From Cordia subcordata (taxonomy: Eukaryota; Streptophyta; Magnoliopsida; Boraginales; Cordiaceae): a stretch of 64,000 bases of DNA. The stretch spans positions 3,911,001-3,975,000 of the forward strand of contig JAPTOF010000020.1 in assembly GCA_028554755.1 (NCBI GenBank), written 5' to 3'. Positions 36,180-48,396 of the stretch are shown one piece after another (position 1 is the stretch's first letter; each line of letters starts with the position of its first letter). Under the pieces are notes generated by a model. That model made no database searches, was not told the DNA's origin, and worked only from the letters and a program-made list of their open reading frames with translations. A program made the position numbers and the translations under genes.

Positions 36180-37190
36180 CGTTGGTGGCCATCAATTTAA
36201 GATACGGAATAGAATCCTCTCATGTCACTGTAAACTCAAGGTTACTCTTTTCAGTCAGATAGCTGTCAACATAAGAAATGCACGGAACAATTAGGGAACC
36301 TTTATTCCTCAACATATCCAAAATCACTCGTGAAAGCAGCCAATAATAGTGTTGTACTCTTGCTGCGGCTGCCATCTTCTTGAAGTATTTGCTGCTTTCT
36401 TAAACATGGATTATCTGATCATAACGCACTTTCTGAAAAGCATTTCTGATTCGAATTACCTTTAAAGCATTTCTTCTCCCTTAAGATTTGCTAAATCATC
36501 ATCCTCCTTTAGTTTTCTTGTTCTCTTATTCTTTTTTTTTTTTAAAAAAAAAAAAACTAGAATTCACGAGCTTTTTTTTTTTCCGGCTGCCAATTAACAG
36601 GACTTCAAAACTCAAAAGTTACATCCTGAAAATAACCTGAAACCAATGAGACGCTGTGCGTCTTAGTGCGAAAAGACAGTGCAAACTTTGTACATATTAC
36701 GTCGAAACCTAAATGTTAATTACGGACAAAATTACATAAGAATGTTGTTAAGCCACCAAACTTCACAAAGAAATCTATTCTAAGCATTCTTTAAATATTT
36801 TCTGCCGACAAAAATATTTGATACGCGTAGAATGTCAATAGAGCAGCTTCCCATAGACGACTCTTTTCTTTCTTCCCCCTCCTGTGAAGACTAATAATTG
36901 ACTTTTTAGATTTAAAAAGATCTCTAGAATTTCTTCATTAACACAACCCTTATATATTAAAACAGAGATTTGTGGTCAACAAGGATTGAATCTCCCGAAA
37001 GCCACATCCGCCACTAGCTGCTGGGGGTGGGAGAGGTGCTTTAATTTTCTTCATATATATAAATAACCAACGCATGGTTGAAAAAGGATTTGATGCTTGC
37101 AACTTTATTGTTATACACATCTCTTTGAATTCAATTACATAAGCATTCGTGGAATTTCCTCCATTTAATAAAGGAAAGTTCTTCTCACAT
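36180..37190. other. Intergenic between thioredoxin E and F units
   Basis: No gene seen. Poly-T/poly-A runs at about 36531-36583; otherwise unremarkable AT-rich DNA. Confidence 0.5.
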
Positions 37191-38725
37191 AAATCTTCTT
37201 GCTATAATAATATTACAAATTGTATATATATGTAGTTGGAAAAAAAGAAGAAGAAGAAGACGAAAAAGTGTTTTATATACCGTTCACAATGTTAAAATTA
37301 AGCTTACATGATAGTCTTTTTTCTTTTAAACTTTTAACATGATATTTTTTATTCTGATTCCTACATGATAATTTTTAAGTTTCACTTCCTACTTGACTTT
37401 TTTAAAACACTAAAAAAGATAATTACTAAATATATTAAATTTAATGTAGCAGCATAATATATTCTAAGCCTTTTTAAATCAAAGCTTTGGAAAAATGACA
37501 GCAAATATATGCATAGACTGATAGATATGTAGATAGCTAGACACCCTTATTAGTTAGGCTCCGAATTGAAACAAAATATTGTTTCAGATAAAAGCTTTTA
37601 CTTGTGTAGTTATTCTATTTTTAGTAGGCCAAATCCATGCATTGTCACTGATAATGGATTAAACCTTTACTTTTATGTTGTTTACGACGTACATATTTGA
37701 TTGTGTCCCGAGAATAATTGTGAATTAGAGTTAATTAATCTAAAAGTATGTAAAATAATACCATACAAGAATTAGAATAAAAATGAAAATACGCCTTGTA
37801 GGATTTGAGAGAAAAAAAAATGAAACATTAGCTAAATACTAATCCGTTAGTCGCATTATGCACAACTAATAAATCCAAAATCAAACCTTCTATAAATTAA
37901 ATAATTTGGAATTCAAATCCTTAATTCCATATTTGATGACCAACTTCACCATCACTATGTTTTTAATATGAAAAAGGGATTACCCGTAGGTGTTTTGACC
38001 TTTTCAATTAAACTATATATACACAAACTTGATATTAAATTATGAATACAATAAATTATCAGTATAAATATTGATGATATAGAGATGTACTCTAATATAA
38101 ATTATAACCGGATCAATAATGACCCAAAAAATTATAAATTGACCTCTATGGCTGCGATTCAACAGAAAAATTAATCTTACGAAAGTCAAACTTTAAGCAA
38201 CAACGTAACAAAAACAAGTTGAAGGAAGAAAAACACCCAATATGACTATTACATATGTGAATAAAAATGTTTCTCAGTTTTATATATTGGTGGACATTGA
38301 TTATAATAAAATCCTTTTCTTGATTTTGCAAGGCAAGTAAAAATTTATTCAAACGCAAAAATTTGATACAAACATCCATAACCCCAAGTCAATGGTAACT
38401 ACTCATTTCTTTATACACTACAAAAAGAAAGCCAAACTGTCGCTATATTAAAAACCCATCTTTGCTAACATGTTAATAATCTTGACATAAAAACTAATTA
38501 TTATGAATAGTGAGGCAAGAGCTTATATGGTGATCTTAAATTTTATTATTTTTTCATATAGGAGAAGTGTATATTCCAAGAAAGATCAGTATATATTGTC
38601 AAGTACACCACCTTTTCTAAATACTGAAGTAAAAAACTTATACTAATAAAAACAACTTATAAGCACAAAACACAGCTGAGGGATTTTCATATTGTAAAAT
38701 CTTCAGCCCCATCACTTCTGGTGGG

Positions 38726-39228
38726 CTAGACTTTCAGGTGTTTTTCAATTGCGTTGTTGAGTTCTTCCTTCAGGGGTCCCACAATCGTCTCAAGAATGGT
38801 GCCGTTCCTTATCAGCACAAAAGTCGGCATCGCTTCCACGTTGAACTCCTCAGCCACATCCTAATTAATTGCAAAAATGAAATTATTTTTTCTGTACCTC
38901 ATATTAGAATTAATTCAAATTAAGTTTCAAACAACAAAAAGATTAAGAAATAAACAAATTAATTAAAAAAATTCAAACACAAACATCATATTCATATCCT
39001 AGCTATAGTAAGAAGATCATGCATGGCGGCACATACACGCAGCTCATCCACATCAATCTTGATGAATGTAACGTCTGCATATTTAGCAGCAAGTTTCTGA
39101 ATGTAAGGCTCCATGAGTCTACTTGGTGGACACCATGATGCTGAGAAGTCGATAACCATCTACAAATAATACAGAAAAAGATTACCAAATTATCCTAACA
39201 TCCTGTTTGGATTTCTTTTAATGGAAAA

Positions 39229-39302
<74 letters not shown>

Positions 39303-39491
39303 GATTTAAATTTTAGAAAAAATTGGAACTCAAAAAAAAAAAGGCTCAATTTTGAGGGTTACCAATTTGTGATTCTGCTTTGAGCTTGCATAAAAGGTGT
39401 TCCACTCGGATGAAGAATGGAAGTTCTTGACCAGATCGTTCTTTTCTGGTGCATCCTTACCTGGACGATGCTGTGACGAGCTTATTCCCAT
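38726..39491 (-). CDS. Thioredoxin h with WCPPS active site, copy F
   Basis: Exons 39491-39363, 39159-39037 and 38860-38726 encode 128 aa, with the same phase-0 borders (donors GTAACC and GTATGT; acceptors GTAG and TTAG). Exon 1 is short, MGISSSQHRPGKDAPEKND..., with Gly2 and Ser6, a fitting N-myristoylation signal. Exon 2 reads [18 protein letters not shown]: the second redox Cys is Ser. Exon 3 starts [14 protein letters not shown] and ends EKHLKV. A single-Cys CxxS site cannot complete disulfide reduction alone; known plant CxxS thioredoxins are thought to act in isomerase- or trapping-type reactions. The reading frame is fully open, so the change is not simple decay. Intron 1 holds a (TA)n tract. 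Length matches ordinary thioredoxin h. Confidence 0.86.
39230..39286. repeat. (AT)n microsatellite in thioredoxin F intron 1
   Basis: About 28 AT units followed by a T run, between exons 1 and 2 of copy F. Confidence 0.95.
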
Positions 39492-39532
39492 TTTTTCTGG
39501 GGAAAAGTGGCCAATTGATCAGGGTGCTTACT

Positions 39533-39540
39533 TATTTATA
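39533..39540 (-). promoter_or_regulatory. TATA box of thioredoxin F
   Basis: TATAAATA on the - strand only 42 bp before the ATG, so the 5' leader would be very short if it is used. The matching box before G is at 45279-45286. Confidence 0.55.
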
Positions 39541-39737
39541 ATGGGGAAAAATATAAACGCCATGCATCTCTTACATATATATGATTTTTTTTTTTTGGTT
39601 GCGTGAGTAACTGGTTATTCCTTCTTATCAAATATGCATCGTCGTCCCCTTGTGCAGCTTTCAAAAGATGCCACGCTCATGACTTGTCCCTTTTCCAGTA
39701 TCTTTTTAACTCCATTAATGAAATTGTTACAAGGACC

Positions 39738-40621
39738 CGTTGGAAAATGTAGTCTAAAAACAAAATAACAACCGTAGAATAAGTGCAAAATAATCTAACA
39801 ATATCAAATAGTAACTTAAGGCGTGTTATGAACACTGTCCTTAAAGATATTTCGCCTAATTGGTAAGCGTATCCCCTAGGATTCAACAAGCTCGTCTAGT
39901 ATTTGAAACTAAGAATAAGAAGAACGTATAATTTTTGTAATAAAACCCAGCAGAAAATATTAAACAAAGAAAGAGCAAAAGAAGAGAAGTCTTGAAAGAG
40001 CTTTTCAGTGTGCAAGTCGTCTAGTTCTACAGGCTCTATTTATAGGCCGTGATGACAACAGAAGCAGAGAAAAAGAAGGATTGTAGTTGAGAAGTAGAAA
40101 GAGCTGAAGCTGAGCAGGATTTGGAACTACATTGCTTTTTACATGTGTTTTTACTCTTTCAAATTTGCAACAAAACTGGAATAGTCATTTTAGGAGCAAA
40201 ATTCAAACAAGCAAGTGAGGCTGAAAATAAATAAATTATTTTTGGTGAAATTAAAATAATAACTAATTTTCACATGTGTTTTTAGTCATTCAAATTAGCA
40301 GCAAAACTTGAATAGCCATTTTAGGAGCAAATTTCGAACAAGAAGTGAGGCTGAAAATATAAATTATTTTTTGGTGAAATTAAAATAATAAAAAGTAGCT
40401 TGGACCGGGCCTCACGTATATCTCGCGCACAGGGGGAAGGGGGGGCAAATCCACCAATTTGAACTATCGACCCAAATCTCATGTGCGCAAGCCCAACCTC
40501 TTGTTCTTTCTTTCTCAAGCCCACTAAAGTGTGAACTAATATAAGGTGAGAAAAAATTTATCATTTTTCTAATGTGGGAAGTAAACTATTCTTTTGAAAT
40601 ACAAACAAAAAACATCCAACA
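39738..40621. mobile_element. Solo LTR
   Basis: 884 bp flanked by a perfect 5-bp duplication GGACC (39733-39737, 40622-40626). The right end is TCCAACA; the left end CGTTGGA is one transition from the expected TGTTGGA. The equivalent position in the G unit (about 45480, CAAAGACCATCAC) has no insertion. It contains a TATA-like TATTTATAG near 40030 and an internal tandem duplication at 40141-40395. It fits the product of LTR-LTR recombination. Confidence 0.83.
40141..40395. repeat. Tandem duplication of about 130 bp in the solo LTR
   Basis: The blocks from ACATGTGTTTTTACTC (40140) and ACATGTGTTTTTAGTC (40272) run in parallel through CATTTTAGGAGCAAA, GTGAGGCTGAAAAT and GGTGAAATTAAAATAATAA. Confidence 0.85.
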
Positions 40622-42036
40622 GGACCATAATATCATAGAGAGGTAAGTACTAATTGCAAAAATTGTAAGAGGATAACCAGCTAGTTAAAAAATTTACAGA
40701 GAATTTAGCAGCTAACTGTGTAAAGTGATAGCAGTATTTTCGTTTAAATTAAACCATTTCGTCCAAATTTTCATATTTCTACATAATGCTTGTGTGATAC
40801 ACACGTACTCGTTTAAGTTGGACGAGGAATTAAGATGTAACCAAATGAGGATCTGTGCCGCCTTTTAAAAATTACTAAAAGATTATAAGTAAGTTTTTAA
40901 GGCACAAAATAAGAAACAAATTCACAAACTATAAAAAAGTAATTTGCATTTTACTTTTAGACATCGAATATATTCTTCAATGGACCCTAATATCCATGTC
41001 GGCAGCACAACTTTTAACTCTAATATGGAAAGGATTCGGTGCTTCAACACTCTTGATGTAGCTTTCCATGGACTGATAACGTTACTGTGTGGCACATTTC
41101 TGCTATATTTTCGGTGTTCTTTTCTCTTCAAATAAAATTTTGGAATGGATAAACAACTAAGTAAGTTCGGTCTATTCTAGTGACACGTGAACATATACCC
41201 TTAAATAATTAAAAATGAACAAAAAAAAAAAAAAGAGCAACGATGTTCTATATAAATTTAAAAGATGAAAAGGCTCACTTTATGTTCTTGATTAACTCTT
41301 GATAGCTAGTGCGAATCAAAACAAAGCTACAGAATAAATACAAAACCCTTTTTTTTTCTTTTTCTTTCTTTTTTAGTTAAAGCAAAACTTTTGGTCCAAC
41401 AATATCCACAATCAGTGAACCAATATAGCCAAGATTAGTGCTTCCGAGCATCAGCAATTATTTACATGCGAATCTACATATTGAACAGCGTGCTCTCGAG
41501 GAAAATAAGCTGATGAATATGTTAAAATAAATATTTATCTCACATTATATAATTTTATATTCTTAATCTTAATTAATTTTGAGATAAAATCTCATAATTT
41601 TAGTACAATGTATTACAGGTTTTGTCCCTAACTCATCTGTTCACATAACTCATTTTTCTCCTTAATCCAATCTTGATCATAAAAAATGCGTATATATTGA
41701 GAATTTGATTTGTTGTAAAAGCAAAAACTCGTTACGGTTTTGTTACATTCCAACTATTGCCTTAGAGATGAATTTCTTTATGAAGAATCGAAGATAGAGA
41801 GTCAATTTAATTAATGTGTTGTAGAAATAAAAATAATCAAATAATAGATGGTCAAGTAAAGTGATCATTATGTGAATCTAATATATCACAAATCTTTCAA
41901 TTACCATCACTGAAGTGGAAGCCTCGACACCAAAGTGAACTCGTTTGGGCATTTCTTCCTTAATTGGAAACTAGATCCTATTGTTAAGGACACTAAAATA
42001 TTTGCTATTAGATTTATGCTCTATTTCGCATAGGCT

Positions 42037-42038
<2 letters not shown>

Positions 42039-42105
<67 letters not shown>

Positions 42106-42133
42106 CACACACATACATACATACATACATACA

Positions 42134-42164
<31 letters not shown>
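42039..42164. repeat. Compound (AC)n(AT)n(ACAT)n microsatellite
   Basis: About 22 AC units, then AT, AC and ACAT units and a final AT run. It lies at the junction between the two F/G duplication units. Confidence 0.95.
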
Positions 42165-42204
42165 GATAATGAAGTCTTAACCTTAATGGTTGATTTGTAT
42201 CTAT

Positions 42205-42320
42205 AAAACATTTGAAGAATTTGAGGAATTGGGAAAAAAGTATTGGAGTGGAGAAAAATTTCGGGGAATCGGGTTGGGAAATGATAGAAATTTTTTTCGG
42301 AAAATACCTAAAGCCCGAAA
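42205..42320. repeat. Fragment related to hAT-type element interior
   Basis: GAATTTGAGGAATTGGG, AATTTCGGGGAATCGGG and GGTTGGGAAATG resemble inner sequence of the hAT-type element at 50577-51284. No ends were found, so it is a remnant. Confidence 0.4.
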
Positions 42321-43208
42321 TTTTTTAAATTTTTTATGTGTGTGTATATAAATACATATATATAATATAATCTATCTTATACTTTTTTTAGTCCTAAACT
42401 GCTAATAAGGTATTAGAAAATCTTCTTGCTATAATTTTACAAATTGTATATATATGTATTTGAAAGGGAGAAAAAAAAAAGAAATGTTTTATATACCGTT
42501 AACATTGTTAAAATTAAGCTTACAAGATAGTCTTTTTCTTTTACACTTTTAACATGATATTTTTATTCTGATCCCTACATGAAAATTTTTAAGTCCCAAC
42601 TCATACATGACTTTTTCTATAACACTAAACAAAAATAATTACTAAATATATTAAATTCAATAGCAGCATAATAATATTCTGAGCCTTTTGAAAGCTTAGG
42701 AAAAATTACAAGAAATATATGCATAGACTGATGGTTATGTATACAGCTAGACACCCTTATTGCTTATTACTTAGGCTCCAAATTAATTAAACAAAATATT
42801 TTTCAGATAAAAGCTTTTACTTGTGTAATTATTCTTTTTTTAGTAGGTCAAATCCATGCATTGTCACTGATAATGGATTAAACCTTTATTTTAATGTTTG
42901 ATAGTGTCCTGAGAATAACTGTGAATTAGAGTTATTAATTAATCAAAAAGTATGTAAAATAATACCATACAAGAGTTAGAATAAAAAAGAAAATATGCCG
43001 TGTAGGGTTTGAGAGAAAAAGAAATGAAAGATTAGTTAACTACTAAACCATTAGTTACATTGTGGACAACTAATAACAAATCCAAAATGAGACCTTCCAA
43101 GTTCCATATATTAAATAATTTAGAATCCAAATCCTTAGTTTCATATTAGATGACCAAGTTTAGACCCTAAAATCACTATATTTTTAATATGGTAAAGGGA
43201 TTATCTTA

Positions 43209-43972
43209 GGTTATATTTGGTATATAAGAATGGCCTGAAGTGGAATCTGTCATTCCAACTTCTCATTCCTTTTCTTTTATTTGGTGGAACTAATTAAAGT
43301 CGGAAAGACCATTCCCATGGAATGGCAAAAAAAAAAATAAGAAAATCCATTCCTTAGCCAACCCAAGGAATAAGTACTTCAACTTAAGTTGGAATCATAC
43401 AAAATAAAATAAAACTAAAAAACAAAATTATTATTTCACGTTTACACTCACAAATCTTTAATTGTTATTAAAAATAAAAAAGTAAAAAATTAAAAATACA
43501 CATGTTTTTTTTAAACTCTTTTTCACCCAAAAAAAATAGGTGTAGTTTTATTGGATGATTAACTTTTTTCTTAATTATGTTAAAAAAAAAGTAAATAAAT
43601 TGAAATATGGTAATAAAAATAGAAAATGACTATAGAAATAATGCAATGTTTTATTTTTGATCAAAAGACAAAGAGTATTTTAGTTTATGTTAATATTGTA
43701 TAAAAATATTTCTCACATATAAGTCTAGATTTATGCCAAATTGAAAAATAAGTATATTTTGGTTAATTGAATTAATTTTTATTTTATTCTAATTTTTTTA
43801 AAAATAATTTAACCAAATATATCAAATAAAATAGTCATTACATTCTAACTTTTTTATAGTTTTAACCAAATATAAAAAAAAAAAAAAGTATTCCATAATT
43901 ATTCTGCTTTGAATTCTTTTATGCTTGAATAACTATTTTTTTTCAAACCATTTCATCATATCAAACGGGCCA
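43209..43972. mobile_element. Harbinger/Tourist-like element in G unit
   Basis: Flanked by TTA on both sides (43206-43208, 43973-43975). Ends GGTTATATTTGGTATATAAG and ...CATATCAAACGGGCCA are imperfect inverted repeats. The F unit reads straight through at the same place (GGGATTACCCGTAGGTGTT near 37977), giving an empty site. The 764-bp interior is AT-rich and non-coding. Confidence 0.8.
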
Positions 43973-44699
43973 TTAGGTGTTTTGACCTTCTTAATATATT
44001 AAACTAAATTTACGCAAACCTGATATCAAGGCATAAATTATGATTACAATAAATTATCAATATAAATATTAAGGATAGAAAGACGCACTCTAAAATAAAT
44101 TATAACCGGATCAATAATGACCAAAAAAAATTATAAAATAACCTCTATGACTATGATCAAAAAGCAAAACTAATCTTTTGAAAATCAATCTTTAAGCAAC
44201 AAAACAAGTTGAAGAAAAAGAAAAAACCGAGTATGACTATTACATGTGAATAAAATGTTTCTTTCTTTTATATATTGGTACACATTGATTATAATAAAAT
44301 CCTTTTCTTGATGTATATAAATAGATCTAAAAGAGGTCAAATATATCAACTACAAATGGGTTCCATGGCTACGATTAGAAACTAAAATAAAAATTTGATG
44401 ACAACTTTAAAGCAACTGAAACAAGTTCTATGCAAAACTGTCAAGTATATTTCTTCATATTAGATTCCCATATAGATTACTATCAAATCTTTTTTTAAAT
44501 TATTTTATTAGATATCTACATATGTAGAGTTCTCTTTGCATTCTTCCTGATTGAAGATCAGTGTATATTGTCAAGTACACGACCTTTTCTAAATACTGAA
44601 GTAAAAAGCTTATACTAAAAATTACAACTTATAAGCACAAAACACACAGCTGAGGAATTTTCATAATTGTAAAATCTTCAGCCCCATCACTTCTCTGGG

Positions 44700-45229
44700 C
44701 TAGACTTTGAGGTGTTTTTCAATTTCGTTGTTCAGTTTTTCAATTTCAAGAATTGCTTCCACGTTGAACTCCTCAGCCACGTCCTAAATTAATTGCAAAT
44801 GAAATTATTCATCTCTACGTTACTATTAATTCAAAGTTTCAAACAATAAAAAGAACCAAAAAGCAAAGTTCGAATACAATATTGTATCCTAGCTGTTATA
44901 ATAGTTTACACGTTACAAGACGAGGATATCAATTCTACCATACGAAGTATATGTCTCGGTCTATTAACTACAAACACTAGCTATAGTAAGATATATTAAT
45001 TCACGCAGGCCTACTCTTTTATCATGGTGGCAGTGGTTGGATGAACCAACCGGTCGGAAGAATTTTCAATATGTTGATCTGAAATTTTCAGGCTTAACAA
45101 TTTGGCATTCTGCTTTGAGCTTTCATAAAAGGTGTTCCACTCCGATGAGGAGTGGAATTTCTTGACCAGATCGTTCTCTACTGGTGCAGCATCCTCATCT
45201 TGACAAAGCTGCGACAAGACTATTTCCAT
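44700..45229 (-). pseudogene. Thioredoxin h pseudogene, copy G
   Basis: Exon 1 (45229-45098, 44 codons) reads MEIVLSQLCQDEDAAPVEND..., then HSSSEWNTFYESSKQNAKL, clearly the sister of F. The donor after NAKL is TTAAGC instead of GTAAGC. Exon 2 with the WCxxC/S site is absent: 44784-45097 contains no trace of it. Exon 3 (44783-44700) starts [10 protein letters not shown] but has lost about 23 codons including the cis-Pro loop and then rejoins in frame to EKHLKV and a stop. Without an active site it cannot be a thioredoxin. A non-redox peptide cannot be excluded but there is no support for one. Confidence 0.87.
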
Positions 45230-45278
45230 TTTTCTGTGGAATTGTGGCCAGTTGATCTGGGGAGTTGGTCAGGGTGCT

Positions 45279-45286
45279 TATTTATA
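45279..45286 (-). promoter_or_regulatory. TATA box of thioredoxin pseudogene G
   Basis: TATAAATA on the - strand, 50 bp before the ATG, at the same place as in copy F. The promoter may therefore still be active although the gene is broken. Confidence 0.5.
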
Positions 45287-45298
45287 TTGGGAAAAAAG

Positions 45299-45300
<2 letters not shown>

Positions 45301-45330
<30 letters not shown>

Positions 45331-45332
45331 TA
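45301..45332. repeat. (AT)n(AC)n microsatellite
   Basis: Short AT run followed by AC units, just upstream of pseudogene G. Confidence 0.85.
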
Positions 45333-45989
45333 CGCCATCTCTTGTATATAATTTTTCGCTAAAGTATCTACTTATTCCTTCTTATCAAATGTATATTATC
45401 GTTCTCTTATGCTTTCAAAAGATGAAATGATAGCTCGTCCCTTTTTCATTATTTTCTTAACTATACTAACAAAATTATTACAAAGACCATCACACAGGGT
45501 ACGTAACTAATTAACAAAAATCACAAGAGATAAACAATTAATTGAAAATTTTACAGGGGATTAAGTAGCTAACTCTATACAGAGATAAGAAGCATTTTTG
45601 CTCAAATTTTAACCATTTAGTCCAAAATTTCATGTTTCCATGTAACATTTGTGCGATACACACTCCTTCAAATTGGACAAGAAATTAAGATGTAACTTAA
45701 TAAAATTATGTGTTACCTTTTAAAAATTACTAAAGGATTCTTAATCTGATAAGTTTTAAAGACACAAAATAACCAACTAATTCGACAAACCATAAAAAAC
45801 AAAACATACATTTTCTTTAATACATCGAATATATTCTTCAATGGACCCTAATATCCATGTCGACAGCACAATTTTTAATTTTAATAGGGAAAGAACTTGA
45901 TGCTTCAACACTCTTAAAGTAGCTTTCATGGATTGATAACATTAATGTGGCACATTTCTGCTATATTTTCAATATTCTCTTCTCTTTAG

Positions 45990-47410
45990 CTGTTTCACGT
46001 TTCTATCTTTTCACATGGATGATTGCATAAAAGTTGATTTTACGTTTTTGGGAATAATCTTTCGAGTAATTATGAACATATCATACAAAATGAACACTGA
46101 AGACGAGGATACTCACACCTGATAAATTGATGGCATAGGCTTCACCCAAAAAATATATGTTGACAGAATTCTTCTCCTGGGCTGAAAACTGGTAAATTTC
46201 TTGAATGGGTAAATGATTGTCACACACGTGCGTTATTATACGGAGGGGTGATAATAAAAATTTGATATCATTCTTTTATAATTAAAAATGGATCAAATCT
46301 TAAAAAATACATATATATTGAGAAGCAACATTTGGTTAATATAATATAAACAGTACATACAATTACATAAATTAGAAAATTAATGTAAAGGAACTTAAAG
46401 GTAGCAATAGCAAATATTTAAAATAAACATTAATAAATATATGATAAACATTATAGCAAATAGTTTAAAACAAACCAAATTTTTTGCTATAAATTCTGGA
46501 AGATTTCTTTGAAAAAGATATTTCCAGTTTTGTTAGAGACAACATCATTCTTGTCATGTATCAGGATTCTCAAACCACATTTGCTTGTAACCCTAAACAC
46601 AGTATTTTAAAAACTACACATAGACAGAGTAAGTACATGCAAGCAAACATTTTATTTAATTTGAAAATATGACAAGTAGAATCTTGGAAGAGAAAAAAGG
46701 TAGTAAATAAGAGTATGTAACGTCCAAAAATATAAAACTCTTTTTCTCTTTCTGAAAGAGATGGTAAGCAAAACTTTGGGGAAAAGAAGGGTGTTACAAA
46801 ATGCGCCACATGTTGAGATGTTGCAACAATTTAGGAGGGAGCAACTTTAATTATACTTGTAGTTAGATATGTAGATATAGATATGACCATTTAATTCATT
46901 AAAATTGAATATTGTTTTTCTGATATTTCTAACGAGTGCAACATTGCACTTGTTAATATTATATTAATATTTTCATTGATATAAAAGCTTACCATTCTCA
47001 AATATCCTCACAGTAAATTTACCATTTATAGTCGTTCATTCTTTTAAAAAATAGGTTATATTTAACAGGAAAATAACTAAAAATGATAAATTTTCATGTA
47101 CATAAGATCATTTAATAAATTTTAACGAGTAAAATATTACACTTCTTAGAAAAATCATTGTCTTTAAAGTAAATTCCATATGTTTTTACTTTTTAGTGAC
47201 ATGTGAACGTACGTACTTAACAGCTGCTTAGAGCGGTAACAATTTTTGTCATATATATATAGTCAATTGATTCATTAAAATGGAATACTTTTTTATATAA
47301 ATTCTATCCATTTTTAGCGATGCGTGAGCAGACTCATTTAACAACTGAAAATGGACGAAAAAGGAAAGCATTAACGTTGTCCTATTTTACAAATTTAAAA
47401 GACAAAAAGG
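45990..47410. other. AT-rich segment present only in G unit
   Basis: No gene seen. Short related phrases (TTTAGTGACATGTGAACGTACG at 47198, TTTAGCGATGCGTGAGCAGA at 47315) match 41177 in the F unit, so part of it arose by local duplication. Confidence 0.45.
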
Positions 47411-47416
47411 CTCACT

Positions 47417-48396
47417 CACTACAACATTTTAAGCCAATAATTACATTTTTTTTGTTACACTTAAAGCAAGTGTAGAGCAATAGTTACACTTTCAAGTGTA
47501 ACAAAATATTTTTGTATAATTTTTTATATAGCAATCATTTTTCTATAATTTTTGTAATTACACTTTCAAGTATAACAAAATATTTTTGTATAATTTTTTT
47601 TATAGCGATCATTTTGCTGCACTTTCCTGTGTACCTATTTTTGCTACACTTTCCAATGTCGCTATTTTTGCTATACTTCCAAGTGTAACTATTTTACTTA
47701 TACTTCCACTACAACATTTCTTTAATGAAATATTTTGAAATGGTCACACTTTAAAATGAAACAAAATATCTTTGTGTAACTTTTTATATACCAACCATTT
47801 AGTTACACTTTGAAGTGTAACTAAATAATTGGTATGTACAAGTGGCATTTGCTTAGCCTATAGTATGTGTTTTGTCTGACATTGGTGGATTTGAGAATAT
47901 TTTAATACCAATTTTTCTAAATACCAGTTTATCTATAAAAGTAATTGAGACAAAACTCTCCTTTATTGGTTCTTATTAATCCAACTTTTGTACAAATTTA
48001 ACCATTACAGTTCAAGTTTTATATTACTTTTAGTTTTAATTTTTTTATTAACACATTAAACTATTTTATTTTAGTTAGAGTTCTCAATATACAAGAATTT
48101 TTAGTGTGTATGTATTGAAAGTGTAGTAAGTTTTGATTACATTTTAAAGTGTAACTAATTTTAAGTATGTATGTATTGAAAGTGCAGTAAATTTTAATTA
48201 CATTTCAAAGCGTAACTAATATTAACTACACTTTCAAATGTTGTAAATATTAGCTACATTTTTAAGTCTAGCAACATTTTTTGTTACACCAATATTAGTT
48301 ACACTTGTAGCAAGTGTAACAAATTTTTTTAATTATATTTTTAAATATAACTAGAAATTAAAATATATATAATTACTGATATAATTTCTTGTAGTG
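47417..48396. mobile_element. CACTA-type MITE, copy 3 (980 bp)
   Basis: Ends CACTACAACATTTTAAGCCA and ...ATAATTTCTTGTAGTG with a 3-bp duplication ACT (47414-47416, 48397-48399). It holds dense subterminal repeats of the type AGTTACACTTTxAAGTGTAAC, typical of CACTA transposase binding regions. The F unit has the empty site AAGGCTCACTTTATG at about 41270. No transposase. Confidence 0.88.

Larger units (their letters stand above)
37190..42020. repeat. Tandem duplication unit with thioredoxin F
   Basis: Collinear with 42420-50270. Landmarks: TCTTGCTATAAT (37197 and 42422), AAATATATGCATAGACTGAT (37504 and 42715), the thioredoxin exons, TCGAATATATTCTTCAATGG (40965 and 45825), AAAGGCTCACT, TAATAGATGGTCAAG/CGAG, and TACTAAAATA near the ends (41993 and 50238). 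This copy carries one extra insertion, the solo LTR at 39738-40621. Confidence 0.85.

Noticed and set aside
41981..42211. Open frames of repeated THTHTH or VCVCVC residues
   Set aside because: They are translations of the (AC)n microsatellite on the two strands.
46570..46809. 79-codon - strand frame rich in Phe and Leu
   Set aside because: Typical chance frame in AT-rich DNA, with no homology recognised and no promoter or exon signals.
42039..48396. Regularly repeated short motifs considered as a CRISPR-like array
   Set aside because: These are microsatellites and CACTA subterminal repeats in a plant genome; there are no uniform repeats with unique spacers.
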